A stretch of DNA of 22,797 bases from an uncultured Pseudomonadota bacterium. GTDB lineage: Bacteria; Pseudomonadota; Gammaproteobacteria; Burkholderiales; Burkholderiaceae. The position numbers and the translations under genes are program-made. The DNA lies in NCBI GenBank assembly GCA_946480245.1, contig CAMLIZ010000065.1, positions 1 through 22,797 of the forward strand. Direction: 5' to 3'. This document shows, piece by piece, positions 1-9,668 of the stretch. The notes beneath the pieces were generated by a model. That model searched no databases and was not told the DNA's origin. It worked only from the letters and a program-made list of their open reading frames with translations. Every line of letters starts with the position of its first letter. Within the stretch, counting starts at the first letter, position 1.

Positions 1-481
1 CGAGGATGAAGCCCAGGCCGAACACCGCGCCCAGCATGCCGAAGCGCTTGGCGCGTTCGTCGGGGGCGGTGATGTCGGCCACGTACGCGTTGGCCACAGT
101 GACGTTCGACATCGTGGCGCCGCTCACCAGCCGCACCACCACCAGCATCCACAGCGCATTGGCCATCGCGGTGACGAAGAAGCTGATGGCCAGGCCGCTG
201 AAGCCGAGCAGCAGTGCCGGGCGCCGGCCATATCGGTCCGACAGCGCGCCGATGATCGGCGAGCCGAAGAAGTTGGCGATGCCGAAGGCTGCCGAGACGA
301 TCAGGTTCCAGTGCGCCAGCTCGGTCTGCGAGTGCGTGAACGTGCCGATCAGGTGCGGTAGCACCGGGATGATCAGGCCGATCGACACCATGTCGATCAG
401 CACCGTCAACATGATGAAGCGCATCGCGGCCTGGCGCCGTGCAGGTACGGTGGGAGTAGGCGATGTGTCGTCTGTGCGCAT
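1..481 (-). CDS. MFS transporter, Tet/TCR-type drug exporter (N-terminal part, cut by window edge)
   Basis: Reading leftward from an ATG at 479-481 gives 160 residues with no stop before the window edge, so this is the N-terminal part of a roughly 400-residue major facilitator protein. About five membrane segments are visible. The first carries GLIIPVLP, the TetA-like TM1 signature, and the loop between TM2 and TM3 carries the MFS motif A as GALSDRYGRRP. These features fit a proton-driven exporter of the tetracycline-resistance-protein type in the inner membrane; the substrate cannot be read from sequence. An AGGGA Shine-Dalgarno sits a few bases upstream of the start. The gene follows guaB on the same strand across 71 bases holding a GC-rich hairpin, so read-through from guaB is possible. 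Confidence 0.88.
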   Translation of the reverse strand, partial: MRTDDTSPTPTVPARRQAAMRFIMLTVLIDMVSIGLIIPVLPHLIGTFTHSQTELAHWNLIVSAAFGIANFFGSPIIGALSDRYGRRPALLLGFSGLAISFFVTAMANALWMLVVVRLVSGATMSNVTVANAYVADITAPDERAKRFGMLGAVFGLGFIL

Positions 482-500
482 GCGATCCCTGTAAACACCA

Positions 501-523
501 CCGCCCGGCTCGGGACCGGGCGG
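501..523 (-). terminator. GC-rich hairpin between guaB and the MFS gene (weak terminator or attenuator)
   Basis: Perfect 8-bp inverted repeat CCGCCCGG / CCGGGCGG with a 7-base loop, in the 71-base gap after guaB. In the leftward transcript it is followed by TGGTGTTTAC, which is only a weak U-tract. It could partly terminate guaB transcription or protect the mRNA end. Function is inferred from position only. Confidence 0.45.
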
Positions 524-552
524 CTGGCTTCAATGTTCGTGCGTTTGCCCTG

Positions 553-2054
<1,502 letters not shown>

Positions 2055-2092
2055 CGGAGGGGTAGTTCGTGCGGAATTCACGGGGACTGCTT

Positions 2093-2120
2093 CTGACGGC
2101 CGGATACCCCGACCTACACT
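2093..2120 (+). promoter_or_regulatory. Possible sigma-70 promoter for the DUF4124 gene
   Basis: CTGACG (2093-2098) and TACACT (2115-2120) form a -35/-10 pair with 16-base spacing, each matching four of six consensus bases, about 36 bases before the ATG at 2157. It lies in the 134-base divergent gap with guaB. Weak, sequence-only prediction. Confidence 0.3.
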
Positions 2121-2156
2121 GCCGGGCAAAGGGCGGTTTCCCAGAACGTGAAGCAC

Positions 2157-2642
2157 ATGAAACGTCGTCTGACTGGCATCGTGGTGGTAGGTGTGCTGGC
2201 TGCACTGTGCAGCCCGGCCGCACATGCGCAATGGAAGTGGCACGACAAGAGCGGCCAGTTGCATGTGAGCGACCTGCCGCCCCCGGCCGACGTGCCGGAC
2301 AAGGACGTCCTTCAACGCCCCAGCCTCGCCACACATGTGGCAGCGCCCGCAGCAGCCGGGTCGGCAGCAAGCGCTGCCAAGCCCGCTATCGACCCCGAAC
2401 TGCAGGCCCGCATGCGGCTGGCCGACGACCAGCGCAAGGCACAGCAGAAGCAGCAGGAAGAAAAGGCCGCCGCGGCGCGGGCCGACAACTGCGCGCGGGC
2501 GCAGCAATATATGCGCACCATAGACAGCGGTGTGCGCATGACGCGCACCAACGACAAAGGCGAGAGCGAGTTCCTCGACGACAAGCAGCGCGCGGCAGAA
2601 GCGGAGCGCACCCGCGCCGTCATCGCGTCCGACTGCCGCTAA
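2157..2642 (+). CDS. Exported DUF4124 domain-containing protein
   Basis: 161 residues. The N-terminus MKRRLTGIVVVGVL followed by a hydrophobic stretch and AHA is a clear Sec signal peptide. Directly after it comes QWKWHDKSGQLHVSDLPPP, the typical DUF4124 pattern: a short aromatic 'W/Y-x-W-x-D-x-x-G' segment at the mature N-terminus of many proteobacterial periplasmic proteins. The middle (about residues 85-110) is Lys/Gln/Glu/Ala-rich and likely helical or coiled-coil. Function is unknown for the family; an envelope role is inferred from export. I prefer the ATG at 2157 over an in-frame GTG at 2148, because the ATG gives a compact signal peptide. Its stop overlaps the stop of convergent rnfH by 4 bases. 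Confidence 0.85.
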   Translation: MKRRLTGIVVVGVLAALCSPAAHAQWKWHDKSGQLHVSDLPPPADVPDKDVLQRPSLATHVAAPAAAGSAASAAKPAIDPELQARMRLADDQRKAQQKQQEEKAAAARADNCARAQQYMRTIDSGVRMTRTNDKGESEFLDDKQRAAEAERTRAVIASDCR

Positions 2643-2920
2643 CGGCCGCCACGCTGGCCGCGATAGCGCTGCCGGCGCGCCTCCTTCGGATCCACCTTCA
2701 GGCCACGGTACAACTCGACGCGGTCACGGTCGCGCAGCGGCGTGTCCAGTGGCTGCCGGCGACCCCAGATGCCCACGTTCTCGCTGCTCGCCAGCTGCGG
2801 AAAGCGCTGCAGCAGGCCTGAAGCGTGAAGCGCCTGCTGCAAGGTGCTGCCGGTCGGCAGATCGAGCTGGCACACCTCCACCTGCCCCGGCGCCGGGCTG
2901 AAGCACACCTCGACGCGCAT
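2639..2920 (-). CDS. rnfH: RnfH / RatB family ubiquitin-fold protein
   Basis: 93 residues of the RnfH (UPF0125, RatB) family, a small beta-grasp protein conserved next to ratA in proteobacteria; the molecular role is not settled. The sequence shows the family pattern: an opening MRVEVCFSP strand, an LPTGSTLQQAL segment, VGIWGRRQPLDTPLRDRDRVELYRGL, and a basic tail (KEARRQRYRGQ). The start at 2920 is chosen because AAGGTG lies 8 bases upstream. An upstream ATG at 2947 would overlap ratA and adds nine non-conserved residues. It follows ratA by 13 bases on the same strand, so the two are almost certainly co-transcribed. Its 3' end overlaps the DUF4124 gene tail to tail. Confidence 0.9.
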   Translation of the reverse strand: MRVEVCFSPAPGQVEVCQLDLPTGSTLQQALHASGLLQRFPQLASSENVGIWGRRQPLDTPLRDRDRVELYRGLKVDPKEARRQRYRGQRGGR

Positions 2921-2933
2921 CGTCGCGTCACCT

Positions 2934-3374
2934 TCAGCGCGGGCCATACACGTGCTCGGCGCGCTTGACGAACGAATCCACCAGTGTGTCGGCGACACGG
3001 TCGAACACGGGGCTGATGACCGCCTCGAGAGGCCGGCTCGCGAAGGCGTAGCACAGGTCGAACTCGATCTTGCAGGCCGACGCGTCGCCAAGCGGCAGGA
3101 ACTCCCAGGTGCCGTCGAGGCGCGAGAACGGGCCATCGACCAGGCGCACCATCACCGAACGGCCGGGCACGTGCTCGTTGCGCGTGGTGAATGCATGGCG
3201 CACGGCGGCATAGTGCATCGTCATGCGGGCGGTCATGCTGTGGGCATCTTCAGCCAGCACCTCGGTGCGCTCGCACCAGGGCAGGAACTTCGGATAGTCC
3301 TGCACCGCGGTGACCAGGTGGTACATCTCCAGCGGCGAGTACCACAGCAGGACGGACTTCTTCACGTGCTTCAT
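2934..3374 (-). CDS. ratA: RatA family START-like protein (Coq10-type lipid-binding fold)
   Basis: 146 residues, full length for the RatA/Coq10 family of START-like domains. In E. coli RatA has been described as binding the 50S subunit, while the eukaryotic homologue Coq10 binds ubiquinone. Family marks are the N-terminal [19 protein letters not shown], the [15 protein letters not shown] segment and [16 protein letters not shown] in the middle, ending in the long C-terminal helix ([22 protein letters not shown]). It heads the ratA-rnfH pair and diverges from smpB, with only 14 bases between the two start codons. No convincing Shine-Dalgarno precedes the ATG, so the mRNA may have a very short leader. 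Confidence 0.93.
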   Translation of the reverse strand: MKHVKKSVLLWYSPLEMYHLVTAVQDYPKFLPWCERTEVLAEDAHSMTARMTMHYAAVRHAFTTRNEHVPGRSVMVRLVDGPFSRLDGTWEFLPLGDASACKIEFDLCYAFASRPLEAVISPVFDRVADTLVDSFVKRAEHVYGPR

Positions 3375-3391
3375 ACAATGGACGAATTATG
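3374..3391. promoter_or_regulatory. Face-to-face -10-like boxes between ratA and smpB
   Basis: TACAAT on the plus strand (3374-3379) would start an smpB transcript only a few bases before its ATG at 3389. On the minus strand, CATAAT (complement of 3386-3391) would start ratA about 5 bases before its ATG at 3374. Each box differs from TATAAT at one position and each overlaps the other gene's start codon. The -35 regions are poor on both strands, so use of these boxes is tentative. Confidence 0.35.
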
Positions 3392-3856
3392 TCGTCGTCC
3401 CTGATCGCAGAGAACCGCCGTGCCCGCTTCGAGTACGCCATCGAGGAGCAGTACGAGGCCGGCGTCGTGCTCACCGGCTGGGAGATCAAGGCCATCCGCG
3501 CTGGCCAGGTGCAGCTGACCGATGGCTACGTGGTGATCCGCGACGGTGAGTTGCAGTTGATCGGCTGCCGCATCAACGCCCTGCGCAGTGCTTCCACTCA
3601 CGTCAAGCCCGAGGCCGACCGCACCAAGAAGCTGCTGATGCACAAGGAAGAGATCCGGCGCCTCATCGGCAAGGTGGAACAGAAGGGCTTCACCCTGGTG
3701 CCGCTGAACCTGCATTACAAGGGCGGCCGTGTGAAGGCCGAGATCGCGCTCGCCAAGGGCAAGGCTCAGCACGACAAGCGCGAGACCGAGAAGAAGCGGG
3801 ACTGGGAGCGCGAGAAGGGCCGCCTGATGCGGCACAAGGTGTCAACCAAGGCGTGA
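3389..3856 (+). CDS. smpB: SsrA (tmRNA)-binding protein SmpB
   Basis: 155 residues, the usual size. SmpB binds tmRNA and brings it to stalled ribosomes for trans-translation. The conserved core is visible: [18 protein letters not shown] then [10 protein letters not shown] (residues about 21-50), and the [17 protein letters not shown] block, followed by the basic C-terminal tail [17 protein letters not shown] that enters the decoding centre in this family. The start at 3389 matches the family N-terminus ([11 protein letters not shown]). Only a weak GGA lies 6 bases upstream. It is divergent from ratA and convergent with the metC-like gene, overlapping the latter by 15 bases. No tmRNA gene is seen in the window. 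Confidence 0.97.
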   Translation: MSSSLIAENRRARFEYAIEEQYEAGVVLTGWEIKAIRAGQVQLTDGYVVIRDGELQLIGCRINALRSASTHVKPEADRTKKLLMHKEEIRRLIGKVEQKGFTLVPLNLHYKGGRVKAEIALAKGKAQHDKRETEKKRDWEREKGRLMRHKVSTKA

Positions 3857-5020
3857 GAGCGCCTGCTGCAGGTCGGCCATCAAGTCCCGCGGATCCTCGA
3901 AGCCGATCGAGAAGCGCACCACCGTGCCGCGATACGGCACCGGCTGCGATCGCATGGCCCTGATCTGGTAAGGCACCACGAGGCTCACGGGCCCGCCCCA
4001 CGAGTAGCCGATGCGAAAGAGCTCGAGCGCGTCGATGAACGCATCGACTTTCGCGCCCGTGTATCGCTCGTCGATCACCACGGAGAACAGGCCGGCGGCA
4101 GCGCTGCACAGGCTCTGCCAGTGCGGGTGACCGGGCGAGCCCTCGAACGCCGGATGCAGCAACTGCGACACCTGTGGCTGCCGGCGCAGCCAGTCGGCCA
4201 CCATGCGCGCGGCCGCGTCCTGCGCCTGATAGCGCAGTTCGATGGTGGGCAGCGAGCGAAGCACGCTCTCGGCGTCGTTGGCGCCCACGCCCCAGCCCCA
4301 ATGCATGTGGGCCTGCTTGAGCCGCAGGTGCAAGGCTTCGTCGCGCGTGGTCACCGCGCCCATCAGCACGTCGCCACCGCCCGAGGGGTACTTGGTGAGA
4401 GCCTGCATCGAGATATCCACCGCCAGACCGCCACCGAGTTCGAACGGGTTGAAGGCGATACCCGCGCCCCACGTGTTGTCGAGCACCGTCGTCACGCCCT
4501 TCGCACGCGCGATGCGCAGCAGTGCACGCAGGTCCGGGAACTCCATCGTCACGGAGCCTGCCGCCTCCAGCCATACCAGGCGGGTGGCCGGGCCAATGGC
4601 CTGCTCAAAGGCTGCTGTATCCAGCGCGTCGTAGAAGCGATGCGCAATACCCCAGCGTGACAACTCCTCGCGCGCCAGATCCTTGCCGGGGCCGTAGCCG
4701 TTGTCGGGGATCAGCACCTCGTCGCCAGCGCTCAGCAGCGCAGCATCCACCAGCGCCACAGCCGCCAGCCCGCTGGGCGTAAGAAGCGTATGAAGACCCC
4801 CTTCGAGCGTGGCAATGCGCTCCTCGAGCGCAAACGTGGTCGGAGTTCCGTGCAGCCCGTAGGTGTAGCCCTGCTTGCTGCGCCAGTCGCGCGCGCGCAG
4901 CGCGGCCACGTTGGGGAAGATCACCGTCGAGGCCTTGAACACGCCGGCCTGCGGCGCCTCGAAGCCGGCGGGCGCCACATACGGGTGGTGGATGAGCCCG
5001 GTGCTGGTTCGATGCGTCAT
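3842..5020 (-). CDS. metC: Cystathionine beta-lyase-like PLP enzyme (Cys/Met metabolism family)
   Basis: 392 residues of the Cys/Met-metabolism PLP-dependent family (fold type I). It is most likely cystathionine beta-lyase, which cleaves cystathionine to homocysteine, pyruvate and ammonia in methionine synthesis. Seen: [19 protein letters not shown] near the N-terminus, the PLP-phosphate region [10 protein letters not shown], the cofactor-ring aspartate in VLDNTWGAG (Asp181), and the Schiff-base lysine in [13 protein letters not shown] (Lys210). The 'YxxHGTPT' and '[13 protein letters not shown]' wording fits the proteobacterial MetC type better than MetB/MetZ, but sequence alone does not fix the substrate. 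The ATG at 5020 has AAAGGGG about 8 bases upstream. It follows rimO by 13 bases, so it is probably the last gene of phaR-rimO-metC. The 3' end overlaps smpB by 15 bases. Confidence 0.88.
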   Translation of the reverse strand: MTHRTSTGLIHHPYVAPAGFEAPQAGVFKASTVIFPNVAALRARDWRSKQGYTYGLHGTPTTFALEERIATLEGGLHTLLTPSGLAAVALVDAALLSAGDEVLIPDNGYGPGKDLAREELSRWGIAHRFYDALDTAAFEQAIGPATRLVWLEAAGSVTMEFPDLRALLRIARAKGVTTVLDNTWGAGIAFNPFELGGGLAVDISMQALTKYPSGGGDVLMGAVTTRDEALHLRLKQAHMHWGWGVGANDAESVLRSLPTIELRYQAQDAAARMVADWLRRQPQVSQLLHPAFEGSPGHPHWQSLCSAAAGLFSVVIDERYTGAKVDAFIDALELFRIGYSWGGPVSLVVPYQIRAMRSQPVPYRGTVVRFSIGFEDPRDLMADLQQALSRLG

Positions 5021-5033
5021 GCGGCAGCCCCTT

Positions 5034-6443
5034 TCAGACTGGCAGGCCAATCAGGTCGTGGCCTTGCGCGCCGACGATGCGCGCCTTCGTGAACTCGCCC
5101 ACCTTCAGCGTCTTGGAGGCCTTCTCCGGCGGCAACAGCTTGACGCTGCCATCGATCTCCGGTGCGTCCGCATAGGTGCGGCCCACGCCGCCTTTGCGCC
5201 CTAGCGCGGGGGCCGAATCGACCAGCACCTGCATCGTGGCGCCCACGCGGCGCTGCAGGCGCGCCACCGACGCGCGCTCCGCGGCGGCCATGAAGCGCGC
5301 GCGGCGTTCCTCGCGCAGCGCCTGCGGCAGCATGCCCGGCAGCTCGTTGGCTGCCGCGCCCTCCACGGGCGAATAAGCGAAACAGCCGGCGCGGTCGATC
5401 TGGGCTTCGTCCACGAAATCGAGCAGCGTCTGGAACTCGGCCTCGGTCTCGCCGGGAAAGCCGGCAATAAAGGTGCTGCGGATCACCAGTTCAGGACAAA
5501 GCTCGCGCCATCTTGCGATGCGCTCCAGGTTGCGCTCGCCGCTGGCCGGCCGCTTCATGCGCTTGAGCACGTCCGGGTGGGCATGCTGGAACGGCACATC
5601 CAGGTAGGGCAGCACCCGGCCGGCCGCCATCAAGGGAATCACCTCGTCGACGTGCGGATACGGGTAGACGTAGTGCAGGCGCACCCAGGCGCCATGCGCT
5701 TCCGCCAGCGCCCCCAGTTGCTCGCACAGCTCGAACATGCGCGTCTTCACCGGCTTGCCGTCCCAGAAGCCGGTGCGGTACTTCACGTCCACGCCGTAGG
5801 CCGAGGTGTCCTGGCTGACGACGAGCAGCTCCTTCACCCCGGCTTCGAACAGTGCCCTCGCCTCGCCCAGCACGTCGCCGATGGGGCGCGACACCAAGTC
5901 GCCTCGCATGCTGGGGATGATGCAGAAGGTGCAGCGGTGGTTGCAGCCCTCGCTGATCTTCAGGTAGGCGTAGTGCCTGGGCGTGAGCTTCACGCCTTGC
6001 GGCGGCACGAGGTCCACGAACGGGTCGTGCGGCTTGGGCACGTGCAGATGCACGGCATCCATCACCTCCTGCGTAGCATGCGGGCCGGTGACGGCGAGCA
6101 CCTTGGGGTGCACTTCCTGCACGAGGTTGCCGCCTGCCGTGCCCGTCTTCGCACCCAGGCAGCCGGTGACGATGACCCGGCCGTTGTCGGCCAGCGCCTC
6201 GCCGATCGTGTCCAGGCTCTCCTTCACCGCGTCGTCGATGAAGCCGCAGGTGTTGACGATCACCAGGTCGGCGCCGGCAAAGCTCTTGGCAGTGTCGTAG
6301 CCCTCGGCCCGCAGCTGAGTGAGGATCAACTCGGAATCGGTGAGGGCCTTGGGGCAACCGAGGGACACGAAGCCGATCTTGGGCGGCTTGGCGTCTGCGG
6401 CAGGGGCAAGGGGAGAGGCAGTGGGGGAGGCGAGGTCGCTCAT
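5034..6443 (-). CDS. rimO: Ribosomal protein S12 methylthiotransferase RimO
   Basis: 469 residues. RimO is a radical-SAM enzyme with two 4Fe-4S clusters that adds a methylthio group to the conserved aspartate of ribosomal protein S12. All landmarks are present: the UPF0004 domain cysteines in [12 protein letters not shown] (Cys30), VNTCGFI (Cys66) and VTGCLGA (Cys95); the radical-SAM motif CNHRCTFC (Cys167, 171, 174) followed by IIPSMRG; and a C-terminal TRAM domain beginning near residue 400. '[12 protein letters not shown]' and 'IIPSMRG' separate RimO from the tRNA enzyme MiaB. An N-terminal Ala/Pro-rich extension of about 20 residues precedes the domain. It lies 46 bases after phaR and 13 bases before the metC-like gene, all leftward. 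Confidence 0.97.
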   Translation of the reverse strand: MSDLASPTASPLAPAADAKPPKIGFVSLGCPKALTDSELILTQLRAEGYDTAKSFAGADLVIVNTCGFIDDAVKESLDTIGEALADNGRVIVTGCLGAKTGTAGGNLVQEVHPKVLAVTGPHATQEVMDAVHLHVPKPHDPFVDLVPPQGVKLTPRHYAYLKISEGCNHRCTFCIIPSMRGDLVSRPIGDVLGEARALFEAGVKELLVVSQDTSAYGVDVKYRTGFWDGKPVKTRMFELCEQLGALAEAHGAWVRLHYVYPYPHVDEVIPLMAAGRVLPYLDVPFQHAHPDVLKRMKRPASGERNLERIARWRELCPELVIRSTFIAGFPGETEAEFQTLLDFVDEAQIDRAGCFAYSPVEGAAANELPGMLPQALREERRARFMAAAERASVARLQRRVGATMQVLVDSAPALGRKGGVGRTYADAPEIDGSVKLLPPEKASKTLKVGEFTKARIVGAQGHDLIGLPV

Positions 6444-6489
6444 CGCTCGATTGTCCCAAATGCGCCCTGCCCTGCGGCGCCGGCCGGCT

Positions 6490-7068
6490 TTACTTCTTGG
6501 GCGGCGCCCCGAAGCCCGGCATGCCGGGGAACAGCGCCCCCGCCTGCTTGGACATCTGCTCCTGCATCTGCACGAACAGGTTCTTCGACTGCTCCAGGTA
6601 GTTGCCCATCAGCCCCTGCACCATCGGTGCCTGGCCGTTGAGGAACTGGCCCCACATCTCCGGCGTGAAGTTCTGCGCGTCGTACAGGCCCTTGGCCTGG
6701 TCGGCAAAGCGCTTCTGGATGTCGACGAAGGTCTGCAGGTTCTTCTCGAGGTACGCGCCCATCATGCCCTGCATCGCATGGCCGTAGAACCGGATGACGT
6801 TGGACAGCATGTCGGTACTGAACATCGGCACGCCGCCGGTTTCCTCCTCCAGGATGATCTGCAGCAGGATGCTGCGCGTGAGTTCTTCGCCGCTCTTGGC
6901 ATCGCGCACCTCGAACTCCTGGCCCTCGAGCACCATCTTCTTGACATCGGCCAAGGTGATGTAGCTGCTGGTTCGGGTGTCGTAGAGGCGGCGGTTCGGG
7001 TACTTCTTGAGTACGCGCACGCCGGCGGCGTCGCCTTCGGCCGCGCTGCCGCGGCGGTTGGAAGCCAT
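6490..7068 (-). CDS. phaR: Polyhydroxyalkanoate synthesis repressor PhaR
   Basis: 192 residues. PhaR represses phasin and PHA-synthesis genes and is titrated away by binding to PHA granules. The PHB/PHA accumulation regulator DNA-binding domain is at about residues 17-80 ([27 protein letters not shown]). It is followed by two copies of the helical PHB_acc segment: [18 protein letters not shown], then [19 protein letters not shown]. The ATG at 7068 is set by a GGAG 8 bases upstream; longer in-frame extensions to 7260 are not family-like. Presence of PhaR implies the host makes polyhydroxyalkanoate granules. It diverges from the first glycosyltransferase gene across 136 bases and leads a leftward unit with rimO and the metC-like gene. 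Confidence 0.95.
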   Translation of the reverse strand: MASNRRGSAAEGDAAGVRVLKKYPNRRLYDTRTSSYITLADVKKMVLEGQEFEVRDAKSGEELTRSILLQIILEEETGGVPMFSTDMLSNVIRFYGHAMQGMMGAYLEKNLQTFVDIQKRFADQAKGLYDAQNFTPEMWGQFLNGQAPMVQGLMGNYLEQSKNLFVQMQEQMSKQAGALFPGMPGFGAPPKK

Positions 7069-7169
7069 GCAAGAAACTCCTGGGGTACGGATGCGAGGGG
7101 ATTCTAGGAGCGGGGGCCGCGCAGCGGCGAGGGGTGTTTCCCGGAGGCGTTTTCGCCCATGCATGGACG

Positions 7170-7190
7170 CCGGGCATGCGGACTGCCCGG
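7170..7190 (+). other. Hairpin just upstream of the first glycosyltransferase gene
   Basis: Inverted repeat CCGGGCA / TGCCCGG (7-bp stem, 7-base loop) in the 136-base divergent gap between phaR and the glycosyltransferase, ending about 15 bases before the ATG and abutting the GGGGTGA Shine-Dalgarno. It could influence translation or be a protein-binding dyad. No further support. Confidence 0.3.
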
Positions 7191-7204
7191 GGTGAGCCGC
7201 CATC

Positions 7205-8356
7205 ATGTCCGCCTCTGCACCGATCCGACTCGTCGACGCCACGATGCTGTGGAGCGCCACCGGTGGCGGCGTGCGGCGCTACCTCGAGGCCAAGCGGGAC
7301 TGGCTGGCGCGCCAGCCCGGCTGGTCGCACACGCTGCTCGTGCCGGGGTCGCGCGCCACGCCGCCGCGGCCTGACTGCGCAGAGGTGCACTGCGCCGCCC
7401 CGCGGCTGCCGGCCAGCGGTGGCTATCGCATGCCCTGGCGCCGCCGCGCGATAGCCGAGCAACTCATGGCGCTGCAGCCGCAGTTGATCGAGGTGGGCGA
7501 TCCGTACCGCATCGCCTGGTCGGCGCTCGATGCCGCGCAGCGCTGCGCGGTACCGGCACTGCTCTACTGCCATTCCGACCTGGAGGCGATGGCGCAACTG
7601 GCCGGCGGCCGCCTGCTGGCCGGCGCGGCGCGACGCTACGCACGCCGGCTCTACGCGCGCTTCGACCGGGTGCTTGCTGGCAGCCGCAGCATGTGCGAAC
7701 GGCTGCACGACCTCGGGCTCGCCAACGTGGCATGGCAGCCGCTGGGCGTGGACACGCGGGTGTTCCACCCCTCGCGCGGCAGTGCGGCCTGGCGTCAGGC
7801 GCTCGGGTTGCCGCACGACAGCCGCGTGCTGCTCTATGCGGGCCGCTTTGCACCCGAGAAGCACCTGGACGTGCTGGCGGCCGCAGTCGACCGCCTCGGG
7901 CCGCCGCATGTGCTGGTGGCTCTGGGCGCCGGGCCGGCGCCACCGCGCGGGCGCCAGGTGCGCTGCCTGCCCTTCGATCGCGCGCCCCACGCGGTCGCGT
8001 CGGCGCTGGCCAGCGCCGACGCGTTCGTGCATGCCGGCGACCAGGAGACCTTCGGGTTGTCGGCGCTGGAGGCGCTGGCCTGCGGCACGCCGCTGGTCGT
8101 GCGCCGCGCGGCCGGGCTGGCGGAACTGGTGGACGATGCCGTGGGCGTCGGCGTGGAGCGGGGGTCGCCGGCCGACTTCGCCGATGCGATCGAGGCCTTG
8201 TTCGCGCGCGAGCCGGTGTCGCTGCGCCGGGCTGCACGCCGGCGTGCCGAAGCCCAGTCCTGGGAGCGCGTGCTGCCCGCGCTGATGGCGCACTACCGGG
8301 CGCTGCTCGGCATCGCCGCCCCAGCCAGCGCTGCCGAGAGCGCGTTGACACGATGA
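7205..8356 (+). CDS. GT4-family glycosyltransferase (first of two)
   Basis: 383 residues with the GT-B fold layout of glycosyltransferase family 4, cytosolic or membrane-peripheral. The N-terminal glycine-rich acceptor loop reads SATGGGVRRYLE (residues 17-28). The nucleotide-sugar site shows GRFAPEKH (Arg213, Lys219) and the EX7E motif as ETFGLSALE (Glu281, Glu289) followed by ALACGTPLV. Donor and acceptor cannot be read from sequence. It resembles the second GT4 protein of the window across the C-terminal half, for example GVDTRVFHPSR here and GVDTARFHPSR there. Its stop overlaps the ATG of the next gene (ATGA), indicating translational coupling with the DUF2334 protein. A role in making a glycolipid or surface glycan is inferred from the locus. 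Confidence 0.88.
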   Translation: MSASAPIRLVDATMLWSATGGGVRRYLEAKRDWLARQPGWSHTLLVPGSRATPPRPDCAEVHCAAPRLPASGGYRMPWRRRAIAEQLMALQPQLIEVGDPYRIAWSALDAAQRCAVPALLYCHSDLEAMAQLAGGRLLAGAARRYARRLYARFDRVLAGSRSMCERLHDLGLANVAWQPLGVDTRVFHPSRGSAAWRQALGLPHDSRVLLYAGRFAPEKHLDVLAAAVDRLGPPHVLVALGAGPAPPRGRQVRCLPFDRAPHAVASALASADAFVHAGDQETFGLSALEALACGTPLVVRRAAGLAELVDDAVGVGVERGSPADFADAIEALFAREPVSLRRAARRRAEAQSWERVLPALMAHYRALLGIAAPASAAESALTR

Positions 8357-9120
8357 ATGCCGCTGCGCAGGGCACCGAGCCGCCACGCCCAGCGTTGTGC
8401 ATCGTGCTGCACGACGTGGCAGACGCGACGCTACCGCACTGCGAGCAGCTGCTGGCTGCGATCAACGAGGTGGACAGCGTGCCAGTGACACTGCTGGCCG
8501 TGCCGCGCTACCACGGCGAGCCGCCCAGCCGGCTGCTGGAACAGTGGCTCGACGCGCGACGGCAACACGGCGACGAGATCGCACTGCATGGCTTCACGCA
8601 CCACGATGACGGCACGCCGCGCAATGCGTGGGACTGGCTGCGCCGTCGCGTCTATACGCGCGGTGAAGGCGAGTTCTGGGCGCTCGACGAGCCCGAGGCC
8701 GCCGCCCGCCTGCAGGCCGGTCGCGCATGGTTTGCGCGGTGCGGCTGGCCCTTGCATGGCTTCGTCGCGCCGGCCTGGCTGATGGGGCCGGCGGCATGGC
8801 GCGCGCTGCGCGCAGCACAGACCTTCGACTACACCGCCACGCTGAGCCACCTGCACTTGCTGCGGGGGACGGGCCGCCTGCGCGCGCAGGGCATCGTCTA
8901 CAGCACGGCCAACGGTTGGCGCCGCAGCAGTTCGGTGGCCTGGGCGGCACTGGCAGCGCGCATGCAGCAGCAGGCGCCCCTGCTGCGACTGGAGCTGCAC
9001 CCGCGCGACGCGCTGTTCCCCGCGGTGCGCCGCTCGTGGCAGCACCTGCTGGCGCGCGCGCTGCACGAGCGCCGGGCGCTCACGATGGCGCGCTTCGCGG
9101 CGAGCATTCAGAGGAACTGA
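8353..9120 (+). CDS. DUF2334 / polysaccharide-deacetylase-like protein
   Basis: 255 residues. The N-terminus CIVLHDVADAT (Asp21) and the motif HGFTHHD (His79, His83) correspond to the Asp-His-His metal site of the carbohydrate-esterase-4/NodB fold, in the form used by DUF2334 proteins. There is no signal peptide, so it should act in the cytosol or at the inner face of the membrane, perhaps removing an acyl group from a glycolipid intermediate. The substrate is unknown. The start overlaps the stop of the GT4 gene by 4 bases (ATGA), so the pair is translationally coupled. The 3' end overlaps the convergent PAP2 gene by 13 bases. Confidence 0.82.
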   Translation: MNAAAQGTEPPRPALCIVLHDVADATLPHCEQLLAAINEVDSVPVTLLAVPRYHGEPPSRLLEQWLDARRQHGDEIALHGFTHHDDGTPRNAWDWLRRRVYTRGEGEFWALDEPEAAARLQAGRAWFARCGWPLHGFVAPAWLMGPAAWRALRAAQTFDYTATLSHLHLLRGTGRLRAQGIVYSTANGWRRSSSVAWAALAARMQQQAPLLRLELHPRDALFPAVRRSWQHLLARALHERRALTMARFAASIQRN

Positions 9121-9668
9121 AAGCTCACGCCCGCAGTCAGGGCGCCGACGGCTGCACCCACCAGCACGTCGCTCGGGTAGTGCAAGCCCAGCACCACGCG
9201 CGACGCAGCCACCAGCAGCGTGAACGGCCACAACACAAAACCCAGGCGGGGGTGGTAGGTGCACAGGATCAGGCTGAACGCCACCGCATGCATCGTGTGT
9301 CCGCTGGGAAAGCTGAACTCGTCCAGCGCCGGCGCACAGGGCCGGATGCCCGCGCAGCCGTGGTACGGCCGAGGCCGCGCGACGAAGCGCTTGACGATCA
9401 GGTACAGCAGCAGGTTCACGGCGCCCACCGCCACCATGCGCACCACGCAGGCGGTGCCGCGATGCGGATCGAGCCAGGGTAGCGCCAGGCCGATCGCCAG
9501 CCAGGCCCAGCCGTCACTCATGCGGCTCACCATCCGCAGGCTGTGGAGCACCGAGCCACGTGCCGACGCGCCGTACATCCACAGCGCCAGCACGCGCTCG
9601 CGCTCGGCCCAGGCCAGCACGCGCTCAGGCGCGGGCCGCAGCCGCAGTGGCCTGCGCACGGGGCGCAT
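9108..9668 (-). CDS. PAP2-family membrane phosphatase
   Basis: 186 residues with several membrane segments and all three motifs of the type-2 phosphatidic acid phosphatase superfamily. These are KRFVARPRP (Lys93, Arg98, Pro101), FPSGHTMH (Ser122-His124) and SRVVLGLHYPSD (Arg157, His163 nucleophile, Asp167). Such enzymes dephosphorylate lipid phosphates such as phosphatidate, undecaprenyl pyrophosphate or other polyprenyl phosphates on the periplasmic face; which one is not decidable here. I choose the ATG at 9668 because AAGGTG lies 7 bases upstream. This start sits inside the 3' end of the second GT4 gene (44-base overlap), consistent with coupled translation. It is the last gene of the AI-2E/GT4/PAP2 unit. 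Confidence 0.9.
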   Translation of the reverse strand: MRPVRRPLRLRPAPERVLAWAERERVLALWMYGASARGSVLHSLRMVSRMSDGWAWLAIGLALPWLDPHRGTACVVRMVAVGAVNLLLYLIVKRFVARPRPYHGCAGIRPCAPALDEFSFPSGHTMHAVAFSLILCTYHPRLGFVLWPFTLLVAASRVVLGLHYPSDVLVGAAVGALTAGVSFQFL

